Assembly (NCBI RefSeq): GCF_914271485.1
Contig: NZ_CAJZAG010000002.1
Span: 186,001-250,000 of the forward strand
Source of the DNA: Cupriavidus pampae
GTDB taxonomy: Bacteria > Pseudomonadota > Gammaproteobacteria > Burkholderiales > Burkholderiaceae
DNA: 64,000 nucleotides
Direction: 5' to 3'
This document shows, in pieces, positions 16,161 to 25,673 of the stretch (its first letter is position 1; the number at the start of each line of letters is the position of its first letter). Below the pieces are notes generated by a model. That model was not told where the DNA came from. It was given only the letters and a program-made list of their open reading frames with translations, and did no database searches. Position numbers and translations under genes: made by a program.

Positions 16161-16943
16161 TCAGTGCGCGCGCACGGCATTGGTGATGGCGCCCGCGCAT
16201 TCGCGCACCATCGGCCCGAGCTTGCCCAGCACCTCGTCGGCGGTCCAGCGGCTGCCCGGCGCCACCACGTGCACCGCCGCCACCGCGCGGCCATCCTTGT
16301 TGTAGACCGGAGCGCCCACGTTCAGATGCCCGATGTAGTACTCCTCGAAGTTGATCGAGTAGCCACGTGCCCTGCCCTCCAGCACCTGTTTGAAGATCTC
16401 TTCGCGATCGAGGTTCGTGTGCGAAGTCAGCGGCTTGATGTCCGAATCGCGCAGCAGTGACTGGATCTCGGCCTCGGGCAATCCCGCCAGATACGCGCGG
16501 CCGGCGGCCGTGCAATACATCGGCATGCGGCTGCCGATGGCCTGATGCGCGACGATCGGCTTGCGGCTCGTGAACGAGGCCACATAGACCATGTTCAGTC
16601 CGCATGGCTCGGTCAGCGACACCGTCTCGTCGCAGTTGCTGTTCATCGCCGACAGAAACGGGTTGGCGCTGTCGATCAGCGTGTTGGAGGCCACGTAGTT
16701 GCAGCCAATCTCCATGACCTTGTTCGCCAGTTCATAACGCCGCGTATACGGATCCTTGGCCACGTAGCCCAGCGCCTCGAGCGTGAACACGATGCGTTGC
16801 GCGGAACTGCGCGTGATACCCACCGTCTCCGCGATCTGGCCCAGGCTCATGTGCCGGTTGCGCGCGCCGAATGCCGCCAGAACAGCGAGTCCCTTCTCCA
16901 CTGACTGATTGAACATCGGCGAATCCTTGAGATCGCTGTCCAT
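16161..16943 (-). CDS. IclR-family regulator of the hydantoinase operon
   Basis: A 260-residue regulator. The N-terminal winged helix spans about 12-72 (VEKGLAVLAAFGARNRHMSL, then the recognition helix TRSSAQRIVFTLEALGYV). The C-terminal IclR effector domain contains IGSRMPMYCTAAGRAYLAGL and the ligand loop SINFEEYYIGHLNVGAPVYN. It is a close paralogue of the IclR protein at 40519. It is divergent from hyuA with perfect palindromes between them, so it most likely controls that operon in response to a pathway substrate. Confidence 0.9.
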   Translation of the reverse strand: MDSDLKDSPMFNQSVEKGLAVLAAFGARNRHMSLGQIAETVGITRSSAQRIVFTLEALGYVAKDPYTRRYELANKVMEIGCNYVASNTLIDSANPFLSAMNSNCDETVSLTEPCGLNMVYVASFTSRKPIVAHQAIGSRMPMYCTAAGRAYLAGLPEAEIQSLLRDSDIKPLTSHTNLDREEIFKQVLEGRARGYSINFEEYYIGHLNVGAPVYNKDGRAVAAVHVVAPGSRWTADEVLGKLGPMVRECAGAITNAVRAH

Positions 16944-16991
16944 GCGTCAACCTCTAATTGGTTACAACTTAATCGAAATGCGAACGCCGAT

Positions 16992-17066
16992 AAGCGTTTA
17001 CCGAACGCTTACTTGCTCATAAACTTTTCGTAATCGCTAACCATACACAGTATATCGCATAGCGAT
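16992..17066. promoter_or_regulatory. Palindromic operators between IclR and hyuA
   Basis: A perfect 21-bp inverted repeat TAAGCGTT-TACCG-AACGCTTA spans 16992-17012. A second palindrome ATCGC-ATA-GCGAT spans 17054-17066, about 36 bases before hyuA. IclR proteins bind short palindromes in divergent control regions, so these are the likely operators of the adjacent gene. Confidence 0.6.
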
Positions 17067-17101
17067 TAAATACATGCACTTTCTTGGTGAGGGGAAACGC
17101 A

Positions 17102-19132
17102 ATGAAAGTTGGAGTGGAAGTGGGAGGAACGTTCACGGACCTCGTCGCGCACAGCGGCGGTGAAGTTCGCGTCATCAAGGTGCCCAGTACGCCGTCGTCG
17201 CCGGATATCGGCGTCGTCAATGCGTTGCGTGCTGCAGGCATCGATTTCTCGCAGATCGAGGACTTCGCGCATGGTTCGACCGTAGCCACCAACGCCGTCC
17301 TTGAGCGCAAGGGTGGCAAAGTCGCCTTCGTCGCCACCGAGGGCTTCCGCGACATCCTGTTCCTGCAGCGTCACGATCGCCGTCGGATCTATGACCTGTT
17401 CTACAAGAAGCCCGCCCCGCCGCTGCCGCGTCGTGCCTGCTTCGAAGCCCACGAGCGCGTGCTGACCGACGGTACCGTCGAACGCGCCCTCGACGAGCGC
17501 CGCTTCCGCGCCGAGGTACTGCCGCTGCTCGAGGCCGGTGCCTACGATGCCGTGGCGATCTGCCTGCTCAATGCCTACCGTAACCCCGAACACGAACTGC
17601 GCCTGGCGCAATTGATCCGCGATGCGCTGCCTGGCATCGTGGTCACGTGCTCGCATCAGGTCGCGTGCGAGTTCCGCGAATACGAACGCGCCAGCACCGC
17701 CGTGCTATCGGCTTTCGTGCAGCCCGTGATCGCTGGATATCTTGGCCGCCTGACCGAGACCCTGACGCGTGAAGGTTTCCGTGGCCGCTTCTCCGTGATG
17801 CAGTCGAACGGCGGCCGCCTGCCGGCAGAAGCGATGAGCGAGAACGCCATCAGCGCGTTGTTCTCGGGCCCCGCCGCAGGCGTGGTGGGCGCGGTGCGCC
17901 AGGTGGTGCGCTCCGGCTACCGCAATATCATCACGTTCGACATGGGTGGCACCAGTTCCGATGTGTGCCTGGTGCAGGATGGCAAGCCCACGCTGGCGCC
18001 GGAAACCGAGATCGACGGCCTGCCCGTGCGCACGCCGGTGCTCGATATCGTGTCGGTGGGCGCCGGTGGCGGCAGCCTGATCTGGATCGACGACGGCGGC
18101 ATGCTGCGCGTGGGCCCGGAGAGCGCCGGCGCGCAGCCTGGCCCCGCGTGCTACGGCAAGGGCGGCACGCAGCCGACCATCACCGATGCACATGTGGTAC
18201 TCGGCACCGTGCGTCCGGAAGCGTTTCTCGGCGGCCAGATGTCACTCGATGTGGCCGCCGCGCACCGCGCGTTCGATGCGCTGGCCGCGCACTTCAAGCT
18301 GCCGGTGGAAGCCGTGGCGTACAACGCCGTGCGCCTGTCCAACGCCAATATCGTGCGCGCGATCCAGCTGGTATCGACCGAGCGCGGCCGCGATCCGCGC
18401 GACTACGTGCTGGTGCCGTTTGGCGGCGCCGGCCCGATGCAGGCGGCCCAGATTGCCGAGGAACTCGGCATCGACACCGTGGTGGCGCCACCGAACCCCG
18501 GCGTGACCTCGGCGCACGGCCTGCTGGCCTCGGACTTCATCAAGTACGAGACCACCACGCACCGCGTGCAGGTTGGCGACGATACCTGCGGCGACTTGCG
18601 TACGCGCTTCGCCACCATGAAGCACGATCTCGAGGCGCAGTTCGTGCGCATGTCGTTCGACCAGCCGCTGACCTTCGGCTTCACGCTCGAGATGCGCTAC
18701 GTCGGCCAGGCCTTCGAAGTACCGCTCGAACTCGATGCGGCGGCACTCGCCAAGCTCGATCGCGCCAGCCTCGAGGCCGCGTTTATCGACGCGCACCACC
18801 GCATCTATTTCCATAGCGACAAGTCGGGCCGTCCGATGGAAGTGGTGGCGCTGCGTGTGGGCGCCACGCTGGCCGCCCCGCCGCTCGCGGCCACCTCGCA
18901 AAACGCGGGCGGCACCGGCAGCACCGACGCCGCTCCCGGCGAGCCCGCGCTGTACGACGGCACCCAATGGGCACCGTGCGCACGCCGCACCGTCACCGGA
19001 CTCGCTACCCGCCAGCAGGCGGTGCAAGGCCCGGCCGTGCTCGAGGACTACACCACCACGGTCCTCGTGCCCGCTGGCTGGAAGGCCGCCGTCGATCCGC
19101 AATCCAACCTGATTCTGTCCAAGGAGGCCTGA
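17102..19132 (+). CDS. hyuA: Hydantoinase/oxoprolinase subunit A
   Basis: A 676-residue ATP-binding subunit of the hydantoinase/5-oxoprolinase family, which uses ATP to open cyclic amides. Start ATG 17102 (MKVGVEVGG) has GAGGGG upstream. Actin-like ATPase motifs are present: VGGTFTDLV at the N-terminus, HGSTVATNAVLERKG, FDMGGTSSDVCLV near residue 283 and SVGAGGGSLIWID. The loop RVGPESAGAQPGPACYG is typical of the family. Subunit B follows after 2 bases. The lack of a third small subunit argues against acetone carboxylase; N-methylhydantoin, hydantoin or oxoproline-like substrates are possible. Confidence 0.92.
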   Translation: MKVGVEVGGTFTDLVAHSGGEVRVIKVPSTPSSPDIGVVNALRAAGIDFSQIEDFAHGSTVATNAVLERKGGKVAFVATEGFRDILFLQRHDRRRIYDLFYKKPAPPLPRRACFEAHERVLTDGTVERALDERRFRAEVLPLLEAGAYDAVAICLLNAYRNPEHELRLAQLIRDALPGIVVTCSHQVACEFREYERASTAVLSAFVQPVIAGYLGRLTETLTREGFRGRFSVMQSNGGRLPAEAMSENAISALFSGPAAGVVGAVRQVVRSGYRNIITFDMGGTSSDVCLVQDGKPTLAPETEIDGLPVRTPVLDIVSVGAGGGSLIWIDDGGMLRVGPESAGAQPGPACYGKGGTQPTITDAHVVLGTVRPEAFLGGQMSLDVAAAHRAFDALAAHFKLPVEAVAYNAVRLSNANIVRAIQLVSTERGRDPRDYVLVPFGGAGPMQAAQIAEELGIDTVVAPPNPGVTSAHGLLASDFIKYETTTHRVQVGDDTCGDLRTRFATMKHDLEAQFVRMSFDQPLTFGFTLEMRYVGQAFEVPLELDAAALAKLDRASLEAAFIDAHHRIYFHSDKSGRPMEVVALRVGATLAAPPLAATSQNAGGTGSTDAAPGEPALYDGTQWAPCARRTVTGLATRQQAVQGPAVLEDYTTTVLVPAGWKAAVDPQSNLILSKEA

Positions 19133-19134
19133 GC

Positions 19135-20784
19135 ATGTCGGTCAATCCGTTCGATAACGCGATCATCAGCCAGAGCATGCTCGCGGCCGCCCGCGAGATG
19201 GGCGTCAAGCTGATTCGCTCCGCGTACACCACGATCCTGCGCGAGGCCAGCGACGGCTCCGCCGCGATTGCCAACGTGCATGGCGACATCGTCGCCCAGG
19301 CCGAGCTCATTCCGATCCAGCTGGGCCCGATCGGCATGACGCTCAAGGCGATGCTCAAGCAGTATCCGGCCGAGACCATCACGCCGGACGACTTCATGAT
19401 CACCAACGATCCGTACTCCGGCGGTCAGCACTTGCCCGACGTCTATATCTTCTGCCCGATCTTCTACACCGGAAGACTGATCGGTTTCTCGGCCAGCGTC
19501 GCGCACCAGATCGACTTCGGTGGCGGAGCCCCGGGTCTCGACCCCGGTGCCAGCGATATCTATCAGGAGGGCCTGCGCCTGCCGCTGACCAAGTGGTCGA
19601 AGTCGCAGGATTGGGACGGTGGCCCGTTCGAGCAACTGGTGCGCGCCAATATCCGCGTACCAGACCTGACCATCGGCGACATGAACGCGATGTTCGCGGC
19701 CAATGCGATTGCCAACGCGCGTGTGACGCAGCTGTGCGACAAGTACGGCGAAGCCACCGTCACCGAAGTGATGGCCGAAATGGTCAACTACTCGGAGCGC
19801 CGCTTCCGCGCCGCGATCCAGCAGGTACCCGATGGTGTCTATTACGGCGAGGACATGATCGACGACGATGGCGTCAGCGACGAGCCGCTGTTGATCAAGG
19901 CCAAGGTGACCGTGGCCGGCGATTCGATCGACATCGACTTCGAGGGCAGCAGCCCGCAGGTGCGCCGCAATCTGAACTCGCCCTACTCGTGCACGGTTTC
20001 GGCTGCGGTGACGGTGGTCAAGTCGATCCTGACCTCGCCGGATATCCCGTTCAACGACGGCATTCTGCGCGCGGTGCGCGTCTCGGCGCCGTACGGTTCG
20101 ATCCTGAACCCGGCCCCGCCTTCGCCGGTGCGCGCGCGCCTGGAGGCCAACTACCGCATCTACAACGCCGTCATGCGCGCGCTGTCCACGGTGGTGCCCG
20201 AGAAGGTCATCGCCACGGGCTTCGACACATTGACCGCCGCGTGTTTCTCCATCCAGCGCGACGAGAGCTACAGCGTCTATCTTGAAATCTTCGGTGGTGG
20301 CTACGGTGCCTCCCAGCACGGCGACGGTTGCGATGCGGTGGACTCGCCGCTCTCCAACTGCGCCAACACGCCCGCGGAAGCGCTCGACATGGAGTACGAC
20401 TTCTTCCGCCTGGAGCGCTATGCACTCGAGGCCGACTCGTTCGGCACCGGCAAGCACCGCGGCGGTGCCGGTTTCAGCCGCGAGTACTCGGTATTGAAGG
20501 ATGGCGTGGTATTTGCGATCTACGCGGACCGTCACCGTTATGCACCACGTGGGCTCTTCGGCGGCGAAGAAGGCAAGCGCGGCTATTGCGAGATCACGCG
20601 TAACGGTGTGACCGAGCGCCTGGCATCGAAGTCGATCGTCACGCTGAGCAAGGGCGATCGGGTCAAGGTGTTTATGGGCGGTGGCGGCGGTTACGGCGAT
20701 GCGCGCGAGCGCAGCCCGGAGCTGGTGGAAGCCGACATCTGCGATCAAATGGTGATCAACGGCGGGATGGCCAGCGCGCACTAA
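19135..20784 (+). CDS. hyuB: Hydantoinase/oxoprolinase subunit B
   Basis: A 549-residue catalytic partner of HyuA. ATG 19135 lies 8 bases after a strong AAGGAGG within the end of hyuA, so the two are coupled. Family landmarks are REASDGSAAIANVHGDIVAQ, NDPYSGGQHLPDVYIFCPIF, the histidine in SVAHQIDFGGGAPG, and the glycine-rich end FGGGYGASQHGDGCDAVDSP followed by GTGKHRGGAGFSREY. The longer open frame upstream of 19135 only overlaps hyuA. Cytosolic; substrate not determined. Confidence 0.92.
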   Translation: MSVNPFDNAIISQSMLAAAREMGVKLIRSAYTTILREASDGSAAIANVHGDIVAQAELIPIQLGPIGMTLKAMLKQYPAETITPDDFMITNDPYSGGQHLPDVYIFCPIFYTGRLIGFSASVAHQIDFGGGAPGLDPGASDIYQEGLRLPLTKWSKSQDWDGGPFEQLVRANIRVPDLTIGDMNAMFAANAIANARVTQLCDKYGEATVTEVMAEMVNYSERRFRAAIQQVPDGVYYGEDMIDDDGVSDEPLLIKAKVTVAGDSIDIDFEGSSPQVRRNLNSPYSCTVSAAVTVVKSILTSPDIPFNDGILRAVRVSAPYGSILNPAPPSPVRARLEANYRIYNAVMRALSTVVPEKVIATGFDTLTAACFSIQRDESYSVYLEIFGGGYGASQHGDGCDAVDSPLSNCANTPAEALDMEYDFFRLERYALEADSFGTGKHRGGAGFSREYSVLKDGVVFAIYADRHRYAPRGLFGGEEGKRGYCEITRNGVTERLASKSIVTLSKGDRVKVFMGGGGGYGDARERSPELVEADICDQMVINGGMASAH

Positions 20785-20815
20785 ACGTTCAGCACTTTCA
20801 GGGGGAATGGAAATC

Positions 20816-22060
20816 ATGAAGCATCGTTTCAATGGTGTGCTGTCCCGATCGTTGGTGAAGTCGATCGCCGCTTCCGCGCTACTGCTTGGCGCCGGTGGCG
20901 CACAGGCGGAGATCTCCGATGGCGTGGTCCGCATCGGTTTGCTGACCGACCTGTCGGGCGCGTTCTCGCAGTTCTCGGGTCAGGGCTCGATCGTCGCCGC
21001 GCAGATGGCGATCGACGAATGTCTGGCCAAGGAGTGCAAGGGACTAAAGATCGAGCTGCTGTCCGCCGATCACCAGAACAAGACAGATATCGCGCTCGCC
21101 AAGGCGCGCGAATGGGCCGACGTCAACAAGGTGGATGCCTATGCCGACATGGTGAACTCGGCGGTGGCCCTTGCCATGCAGAACCTGGCGGTGCAGAAGA
21201 AGAAGGCCGCGCTGTTCGCGGGCGGCCCGGTGCGCATCTCCAACGAAGACTGCCAGCCCGAGTACGTGGTGCAATGGATGTGGGATACCTACTCGCAGAC
21301 CGCCGCGGCCATCAAGGGCATCGCGCAGCCGAAGCAGCGCTGGTACTTCATCACGGTGGATTACGCGTACGGCAATGCGGCGGCCGCTGAAGCGCGCAAG
21401 CAGCTGGAGGCGATTGGCGCGCAGACCGTGGGCGAGTCCAAGCATCCGCTCAACAGCAGCGATATGTCGTCACAGGTCATCGCCGCGCAGCAAGCCAACG
21501 CGGACGTGGTGGCGTACGTCAACTCGGGCGCCGACTCGGCCAATGCGATCAAGACCGCCAGCCAGTTCAAGCTCGGCGCCAAGAAGATGCAGGCCGCGTT
21601 CTTCCCGACGGTCTACGAGATCAAGGGCATCGGGCTCGAACAGGCCAAGGGGCTGCGTTTCCCGGAAAGCTTCTACTGGGATATCGACGATGGCACGCGC
21701 CGCTTCAGCAAGCGCTTTATGGACATCTACAAGAAGGGGCCGCCATCGTTGACCCACGCCGGTGTCTATTCGTCGGTTCTGCACTATCTGAAGGCCGTGG
21801 CAGCCAGCAAGTCCGACGACGCACAGGTAGCCATTCGCACCATGCACCAGTTGCCGATCCAGGACGATGTGGTGCGCAACCCCAAGCTGCGCCCCGATGG
21901 CCGCATGGTGCATGACTACTACTACTTCCGCGTAAAGAACCCCGAGGAATCGAAGGGCCCATGGGATCTCTACGCGCTGGAGAAGACACTGCCGGGCGAT
22001 GAAGTGTTCCTGCCTGTCAGCAACAGTCAGTGCCGCGTGTTCAAGAGCGCATCCAAGTAA
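20816..22060 (+). CDS. Periplasmic ligand-binding protein, branched-chain amino-acid receptor type
   Basis: A 414-residue solute-binding protein (Peripla_BP_6). ATG 20816 is chosen over 20807 because GGGGGA is properly spaced. A Sec signal (SIAASALLLGAGGAQA) precedes the mature start EISDGVVRIGLLTDLSGAFSQ. The core shows ITVDYAYGNAAAAEARKQLEAIGA typical of LivJ-like proteins. It follows hyuB by about 30 bases and should bind the substrate fed to HyuAB. No matching permease or ATPase gene is in the window, so the importer is either elsewhere or the protein is a stand-alone sensor. Confidence 0.88.
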   Translation: MKHRFNGVLSRSLVKSIAASALLLGAGGAQAEISDGVVRIGLLTDLSGAFSQFSGQGSIVAAQMAIDECLAKECKGLKIELLSADHQNKTDIALAKAREWADVNKVDAYADMVNSAVALAMQNLAVQKKKAALFAGGPVRISNEDCQPEYVVQWMWDTYSQTAAAIKGIAQPKQRWYFITVDYAYGNAAAAEARKQLEAIGAQTVGESKHPLNSSDMSSQVIAAQQANADVVAYVNSGADSANAIKTASQFKLGAKKMQAAFFPTVYEIKGIGLEQAKGLRFPESFYWDIDDGTRRFSKRFMDIYKKGPPSLTHAGVYSSVLHYLKAVAASKSDDAQVAIRTMHQLPIQDDVVRNPKLRPDGRMVHDYYYFRVKNPEESKGPWDLYALEKTLPGDEVFLPVSNSQCRVFKSASK

Positions 22061-22152
22061 GTGATTGACGGTCGCCGCGCTTCAACACACAGTTGCGGCG
22101 CGGCGCCGCTCGGGACAGAATGCAGGGGACTTGAATCATCAGGAGTACTCGC

Positions 22153-23097
22153 ATGCTGGATATCCGCCAACTGCACTATTTCGTGGCGGTCGCCGAAGAC
22201 GAGCACGTCGGCCGTGCCGCCGAACGGCTGCATATCTCTCAGTCGCCGCTGAGCCGCCAGATCGCACAGCTCGAAGAGAAACTCGGCCTCGTGCTGTTTG
22301 AACGCGCACAGCAGCGCATTCGCCTCACGCGCGATGGCCGCGTGTTTCTGGCTGAAGCGCGCGCCTTCCTCACGCACGCAAGCCGGCTCGAATCGCTCGC
22401 ACGCCGTCTGGGCAGCGGCGACGAAGGTGGCCTGTGCATCGGGTATCTCGAATACGCGATGCATTCGGGCGTGCTGCCCAATGCGCTGCGGCAGTTGCGC
22501 GAGACGCGCCCCGCCGTACATATCGCGCTGTACAACCAGCAGTCGGCCGCGCAGCTCGAGGGTCTGCGGCAACGCAGCCTCGATATCGCGCTGGTCTGCG
22601 AACCGCCCGAGCCCGACGATCCCGAACTCGATGCCGCGCAGGTGTTGAACGATCCGATGCTGCTCGTGCTGCCCGCCACGCATGCGCTCGCCCATGCCAC
22701 GCATTTCACGCCAGAAGATCTTGCCGCGCAGGACTGGATCGGCGTGATGCACAAGGAGAGCGTGCTGCGACACGACACGTTTATCGCGGCGTGCGCACGC
22801 GCCGGCTTTACGCCGACCATCAAGATGGAGGCCACAGAGCCACTGGCGGCGCTGGGTCTGGTCGCCGCCGGACTCGGCGTCACCACGATCCAGCAGAGCC
22901 TGCGCCATCAGGCACCCGATGGCGTGGTGCTGCACGAGCTGCCATGGTTCTCGTATCGCACACCGCTGTGGGCCGCGTGGCATCGCGTGAACCTGCGCCC
23001 GCTGGTGGAGTCGTTCCGCAAGACGCTGCTCGACGTCAGCAGCGCCCGCGCCGCGGCCACCGAAGCGCTGGAAGCGGCCCTTGCTAGCGCCGCCTGA
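22153..23097 (+). CDS. LysR-family regulator
   Basis: A 314-residue LysR protein with AGGAG 7 bases before ATG 22153. The N-terminal helix-turn-helix (LDIRQLHYFVAVAEDEHVGRAAERLHISQSPLSRQIAQLEEKLG, residues 2-45) belongs to the BenM/CatM/CbnR-like group with the SQSPLSRQI signature. The effector domain follows with VVAAGLGVTTIQQSL near residue 236. It is on the same strand 92 bases after the receptor gene of the hyu operon and may be co-transcribed with it, or may act on other aromatic or organic-acid genes. Confidence 0.88.
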   Translation: MLDIRQLHYFVAVAEDEHVGRAAERLHISQSPLSRQIAQLEEKLGLVLFERAQQRIRLTRDGRVFLAEARAFLTHASRLESLARRLGSGDEGGLCIGYLEYAMHSGVLPNALRQLRETRPAVHIALYNQQSAAQLEGLRQRSLDIALVCEPPEPDDPELDAAQVLNDPMLLVLPATHALAHATHFTPEDLAAQDWIGVMHKESVLRHDTFIAACARAGFTPTIKMEATEPLAALGLVAAGLGVTTIQQSLRHQAPDGVVLHELPWFSYRTPLWAAWHRVNLRPLVESFRKTLLDVSSARAAATEALEAALASAA

Positions 23098-23112
23098 GCT
23101 ACTAAGCCATCG

Positions 23113-24012
23113 TCATGGTGCGAACCACGCCTTGACGATGTCCGGGTTCGCGCGCATCCACTCGCGCGCGACCGTCGCCGACGGTTTCTTGTCGACGACG
23201 ATCTGACGCTCCAGCTCCGTCACCACCGGAATGCCGAGCTGCACGCGCGATAGCACCGTGCGTGTGCGCGCGGGCCAGTTCTCCCACACCGTCTTGCGCA
23301 CCACCACCACCGCGCGGTCGGTACCAAACACGCCCTGCGGTTCCTCCAGCACGCGCACGGGATACACCGCGTTCAGATACTGCGGCTGCCACAGCGGCAT
23401 AACCATCCACGCGCCGGATGCCGTGGCATCGCCAAGACGCTTGGCCCACTCGGGCGCCGGCGCAATGCCGAGCTTGTAGCCGGCCGCTTCGAGCCCATAA
23501 CGCTTCATGACTTCACCCGAGCCCACCATCAAACCCGAGCCGGGACCCACGCCGATGATGTCCTTGTCCATGCGCGCGGCCACTTCGGGCTTGCGCAGGT
23601 CATCCACCGAGCGCACCGCTGACACCGGCACGTGCGCGGGCACGGCCCAGTAAAGGCGCGCGCCTTCATACAGCGTAGTGGCCTCCACCAGCTGGCTCGC
23701 CAGAGGCGCCTGCAGCTTGCCATGCGCATTCGGCAGCCACGACGCCACCAGCATATCGACCTCGCCCTTGCCCAGGCGATCGTAGATGGTCGGGTGATTG
23801 CCCTCGGATACGGTCACCTTGTGACCGAGGTCTTCGAGCACGGCCTGCACCACCGCGCCGGTGGCGACGTAGAACGTCAGGTTGATCTGCCCCATCGTCA
23901 CCGGGGGCGCGGAGGTAGTGGGTTGCGGACTTTGCGCGTGGGCCACGCCCACTCCCATCCCCATACTCAGTACCAGCGTGGTCGCCAGCGTTCGCACAAC
24001 ATGCTTCAACAT
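23113..24012 (-). CDS. Orphan periplasmic betaine/choline-type binding protein (OpuAC)
   Basis: A 299-residue periplasmic receptor with a Sec signal (TLVLSMGMGVGVAHA). The OpuAC-type fold is shown by INLTFYVATGAVVQAVLEDLGHKV, EGNHPTIYDRLGKGEVDMLVASWLP and GVGPGSGLMVGSGEVMKRYGL. Such receptors bind quaternary amines through an aromatic cage. No permease or ATPase lies nearby. Its ribosome site is GGAG, 8 bases before ATG 24012. Its promoter has the TTNAC repeat element (24069-24088) with TAGCTT at plus 24041-24046, linking it to the same putative regulon as the genes at 8-14 kb. Confidence 0.85.
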   Translation of the reverse strand: MLKHVVRTLATTLVLSMGMGVGVAHAQSPQPTTSAPPVTMGQINLTFYVATGAVVQAVLEDLGHKVTVSEGNHPTIYDRLGKGEVDMLVASWLPNAHGKLQAPLASQLVEATTLYEGARLYWAVPAHVPVSAVRSVDDLRKPEVAARMDKDIIGVGPGSGLMVGSGEVMKRYGLEAAGYKLGIAPAPEWAKRLGDATASGAWMVMPLWQPQYLNAVYPVRVLEEPQGVFGTDRAVVVVRKTVWENWPARTRTVLSRVQLGIPVVTELERQIVVDKKPSATVAREWMRANPDIVKAWFAP

Positions 24013-24068
24013 CGATTTTTCTCCAACGTTATTTTGTTAGAAGCTAGCATCCCGTACGATGGTGTGCA

Positions 24069-24088
24069 GTTAAACGCTGTGAAGATGG
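24069..24088 (-). promoter_or_regulatory. TTNAC 10-bp repeat element, site G (OpuAC gene)
   Basis: Plus strand: GTTAAACGCT followed directly by GTGAAGATGG. Read towards the receptor gene: TTCAC, TTAAC, then 22 bases, then TAGCTT. The gene start is 57 bases from the site. Confidence 0.55.
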
Positions 24089-24122
24089 AACACCGGCCCC
24101 GACTGCCGGGAGTTGTAACCAG

Positions 24123-25673
24123 TCAGATGCGATCAGTCTGGTCAGTCAGCCGGCGTGCGCAATCGATGGCGGCCTGGATCGCCGCGGTGATCTGCGCTTG
24201 CGCGCCGGGCTCGCGAGCGCGGAGTGCATACGATGGGTGCCACGTGGCCACCAGCCACGTGCGATCGTCGAGGCGCGTCGGCGTATCGAGATAATCGCGC
24301 AACTCCGCCTTGTGGCCGAGGATCGCGCGCAATGCGGTGGCACCGAGCGTCACGATCACGGCTGGGCGCACCCGCGCGCGTTCCTGTTCGAGCCAGTGCG
24401 CGCAGGCATCGACTTCCTTCTGCGCCGGTGTCTTGTGCAGGCGCCGCTTGCCATTGGCAATCCATTTGAAATGCTTGACGGCGTTGGTCATGAAGACCGT
24501 GTCCGGAGATACGCCGGCGCGACGCATCGCATCGTTCAGCACCTGTCCCGCGGGACCGACGAATGGGCGGCCAGCCAGATCTTCCTGATCGCCGGGCTGC
24601 TCGCCCACCAGCATGATGCGCGCCGAGACCGGTCCATGCCCCGCCACGGCCTGCGTGGCGTGTTCCCAGAGTTCGCAGCGGCGGCATTGATCGAGCGAGG
24701 TCGGCACCGCGCGTTGCGGCTGCGCCTGTTCCGCATCGACGGCCACCTGCTTGCCGCGCATGGTGCCCACCGCGCTGGCCTGCGCCACGCGGCGCGCGCC
24801 GTTGCGTGCCTCGGCGACCATGCCGGGGATCAGCGCGCCTTCGGGCAGGCCCTTCCAGAAGCGCACTGGCATATGCTGGTGCAGCGCGGCCTCGTTGATA
24901 CGTGCGGGATTGAAGGTGCTGCGGTAGTACGCGAGCCAGAGTGGCTCGGCGCGGTCGCCAGCGGAGGCCGAGTGTAATGTCGCTGGATCGGAAATCTCGT
25001 CGTCCGGTGCGGCCGATAGCTGCATCGTCTGGCCGTTCCATAACGCCGCGCCCTGCGGCGTGCCGATCCACCATGACGCCGTGCCCATACGCCGCGCGAA
25101 ATGCTCGGCGGCTTCTTCGAGGACGTCGTGGTCCGGCTCGTACCAGGCGACAAACTGCGGCAGGCCACCGGCCACCTCTCCCTCGGCAATGGCGTCGGCT
25201 TCGGGCCCGGGCGGCGGGCCGCCACATTCGCGAAAGCGCACGTACGCAATCATGTCGTGCATGGCGCGTCTTACTGACTTGGCCATCGCGTACAGGCGCG
25301 CACCATCCTCGTCGGCGGCCGAGGCCACCGCGCGGTCGCCCTGCTGCCAGCGCCATAGCACGCGGTACAGGAAGGCCCAGCGCTCCGGCGAACGAAACCG
25401 CGCCGCGTCGCGCAGCAGCTGGCCGAGGGCTTTCGAGATGCGGACCTGCACCATGCCCGGCAGTGGCATCGCTACCTCCAATGCCGACTCGGAAGCCGGG
25501 GCGGCCAGCGTCAGTTGCTCCATCGCGCTTGCGCACCCGGGGCCGTGTTCGATCCATGTCACGGTTTCCGGCGGCCACTGCGCGGCCAGTGCGCGCAAGG
25601 CTTGCTCTCGCCACGCGGCATACCCCCCGCCGACCGTGCACTCGACGGTCAGCGTGCGCGCGGACGCCGTCAT
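24123..25673 (-). CDS. udgX: DUF4130-UdgX fusion, uracil-DNA binding protein
   Basis: A 516-residue fusion starting MTASARTLTV at ATG 25673, which overlaps the upstream stop by 4 bases (ATGA). The first 280 residues are the DUF4130 domain that accompanies a radical SAM partner. Residues about 325-510 are a UdgX-type uracil-DNA glycosylase domain: GEQPGDQED motif, four-cysteine-type start RCRRCELW, the R-loop GKRRLHKTP with the His (residue 413) that in known UdgX bonds covalently to the uracil site, and HPSYALR. UdgX proteins trap uracil-containing DNA rather than releasing freely. A longer upstream frame is discarded because it overlaps the radical SAM gene. The operon has an SOS box. Confidence 0.9.
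   Translation of the reverse strand: MTASARTLTVECTVGGGYAAWREQALRALAAQWPPETVTWIEHGPGCASAMEQLTLAAPASESALEVAMPLPGMVQVRISKALGQLLRDAARFRSPERWAFLYRVLWRWQQGDRAVASAADEDGARLYAMAKSVRRAMHDMIAYVRFRECGGPPPGPEADAIAEGEVAGGLPQFVAWYEPDHDVLEEAAEHFARRMGTASWWIGTPQGAALWNGQTMQLSAAPDDEISDPATLHSASAGDRAEPLWLAYYRSTFNPARINEAALHQHMPVRFWKGLPEGALIPGMVAEARNGARRVAQASAVGTMRGKQVAVDAEQAQPQRAVPTSLDQCRRCELWEHATQAVAGHGPVSARIMLVGEQPGDQEDLAGRPFVGPAGQVLNDAMRRAGVSPDTVFMTNAVKHFKWIANGKRRLHKTPAQKEVDACAHWLEQERARVRPAVIVTLGATALRAILGHKAELRDYLDTPTRLDDRTWLVATWHPSYALRAREPGAQAQITAAIQAAIDCARRLTDQTDRI

Noticed and set aside
19048..20934. Long minus-strand open frame opposite hyuB
   Set aside because: An antisense shadow of hyuB with no start signal and no domain pattern.
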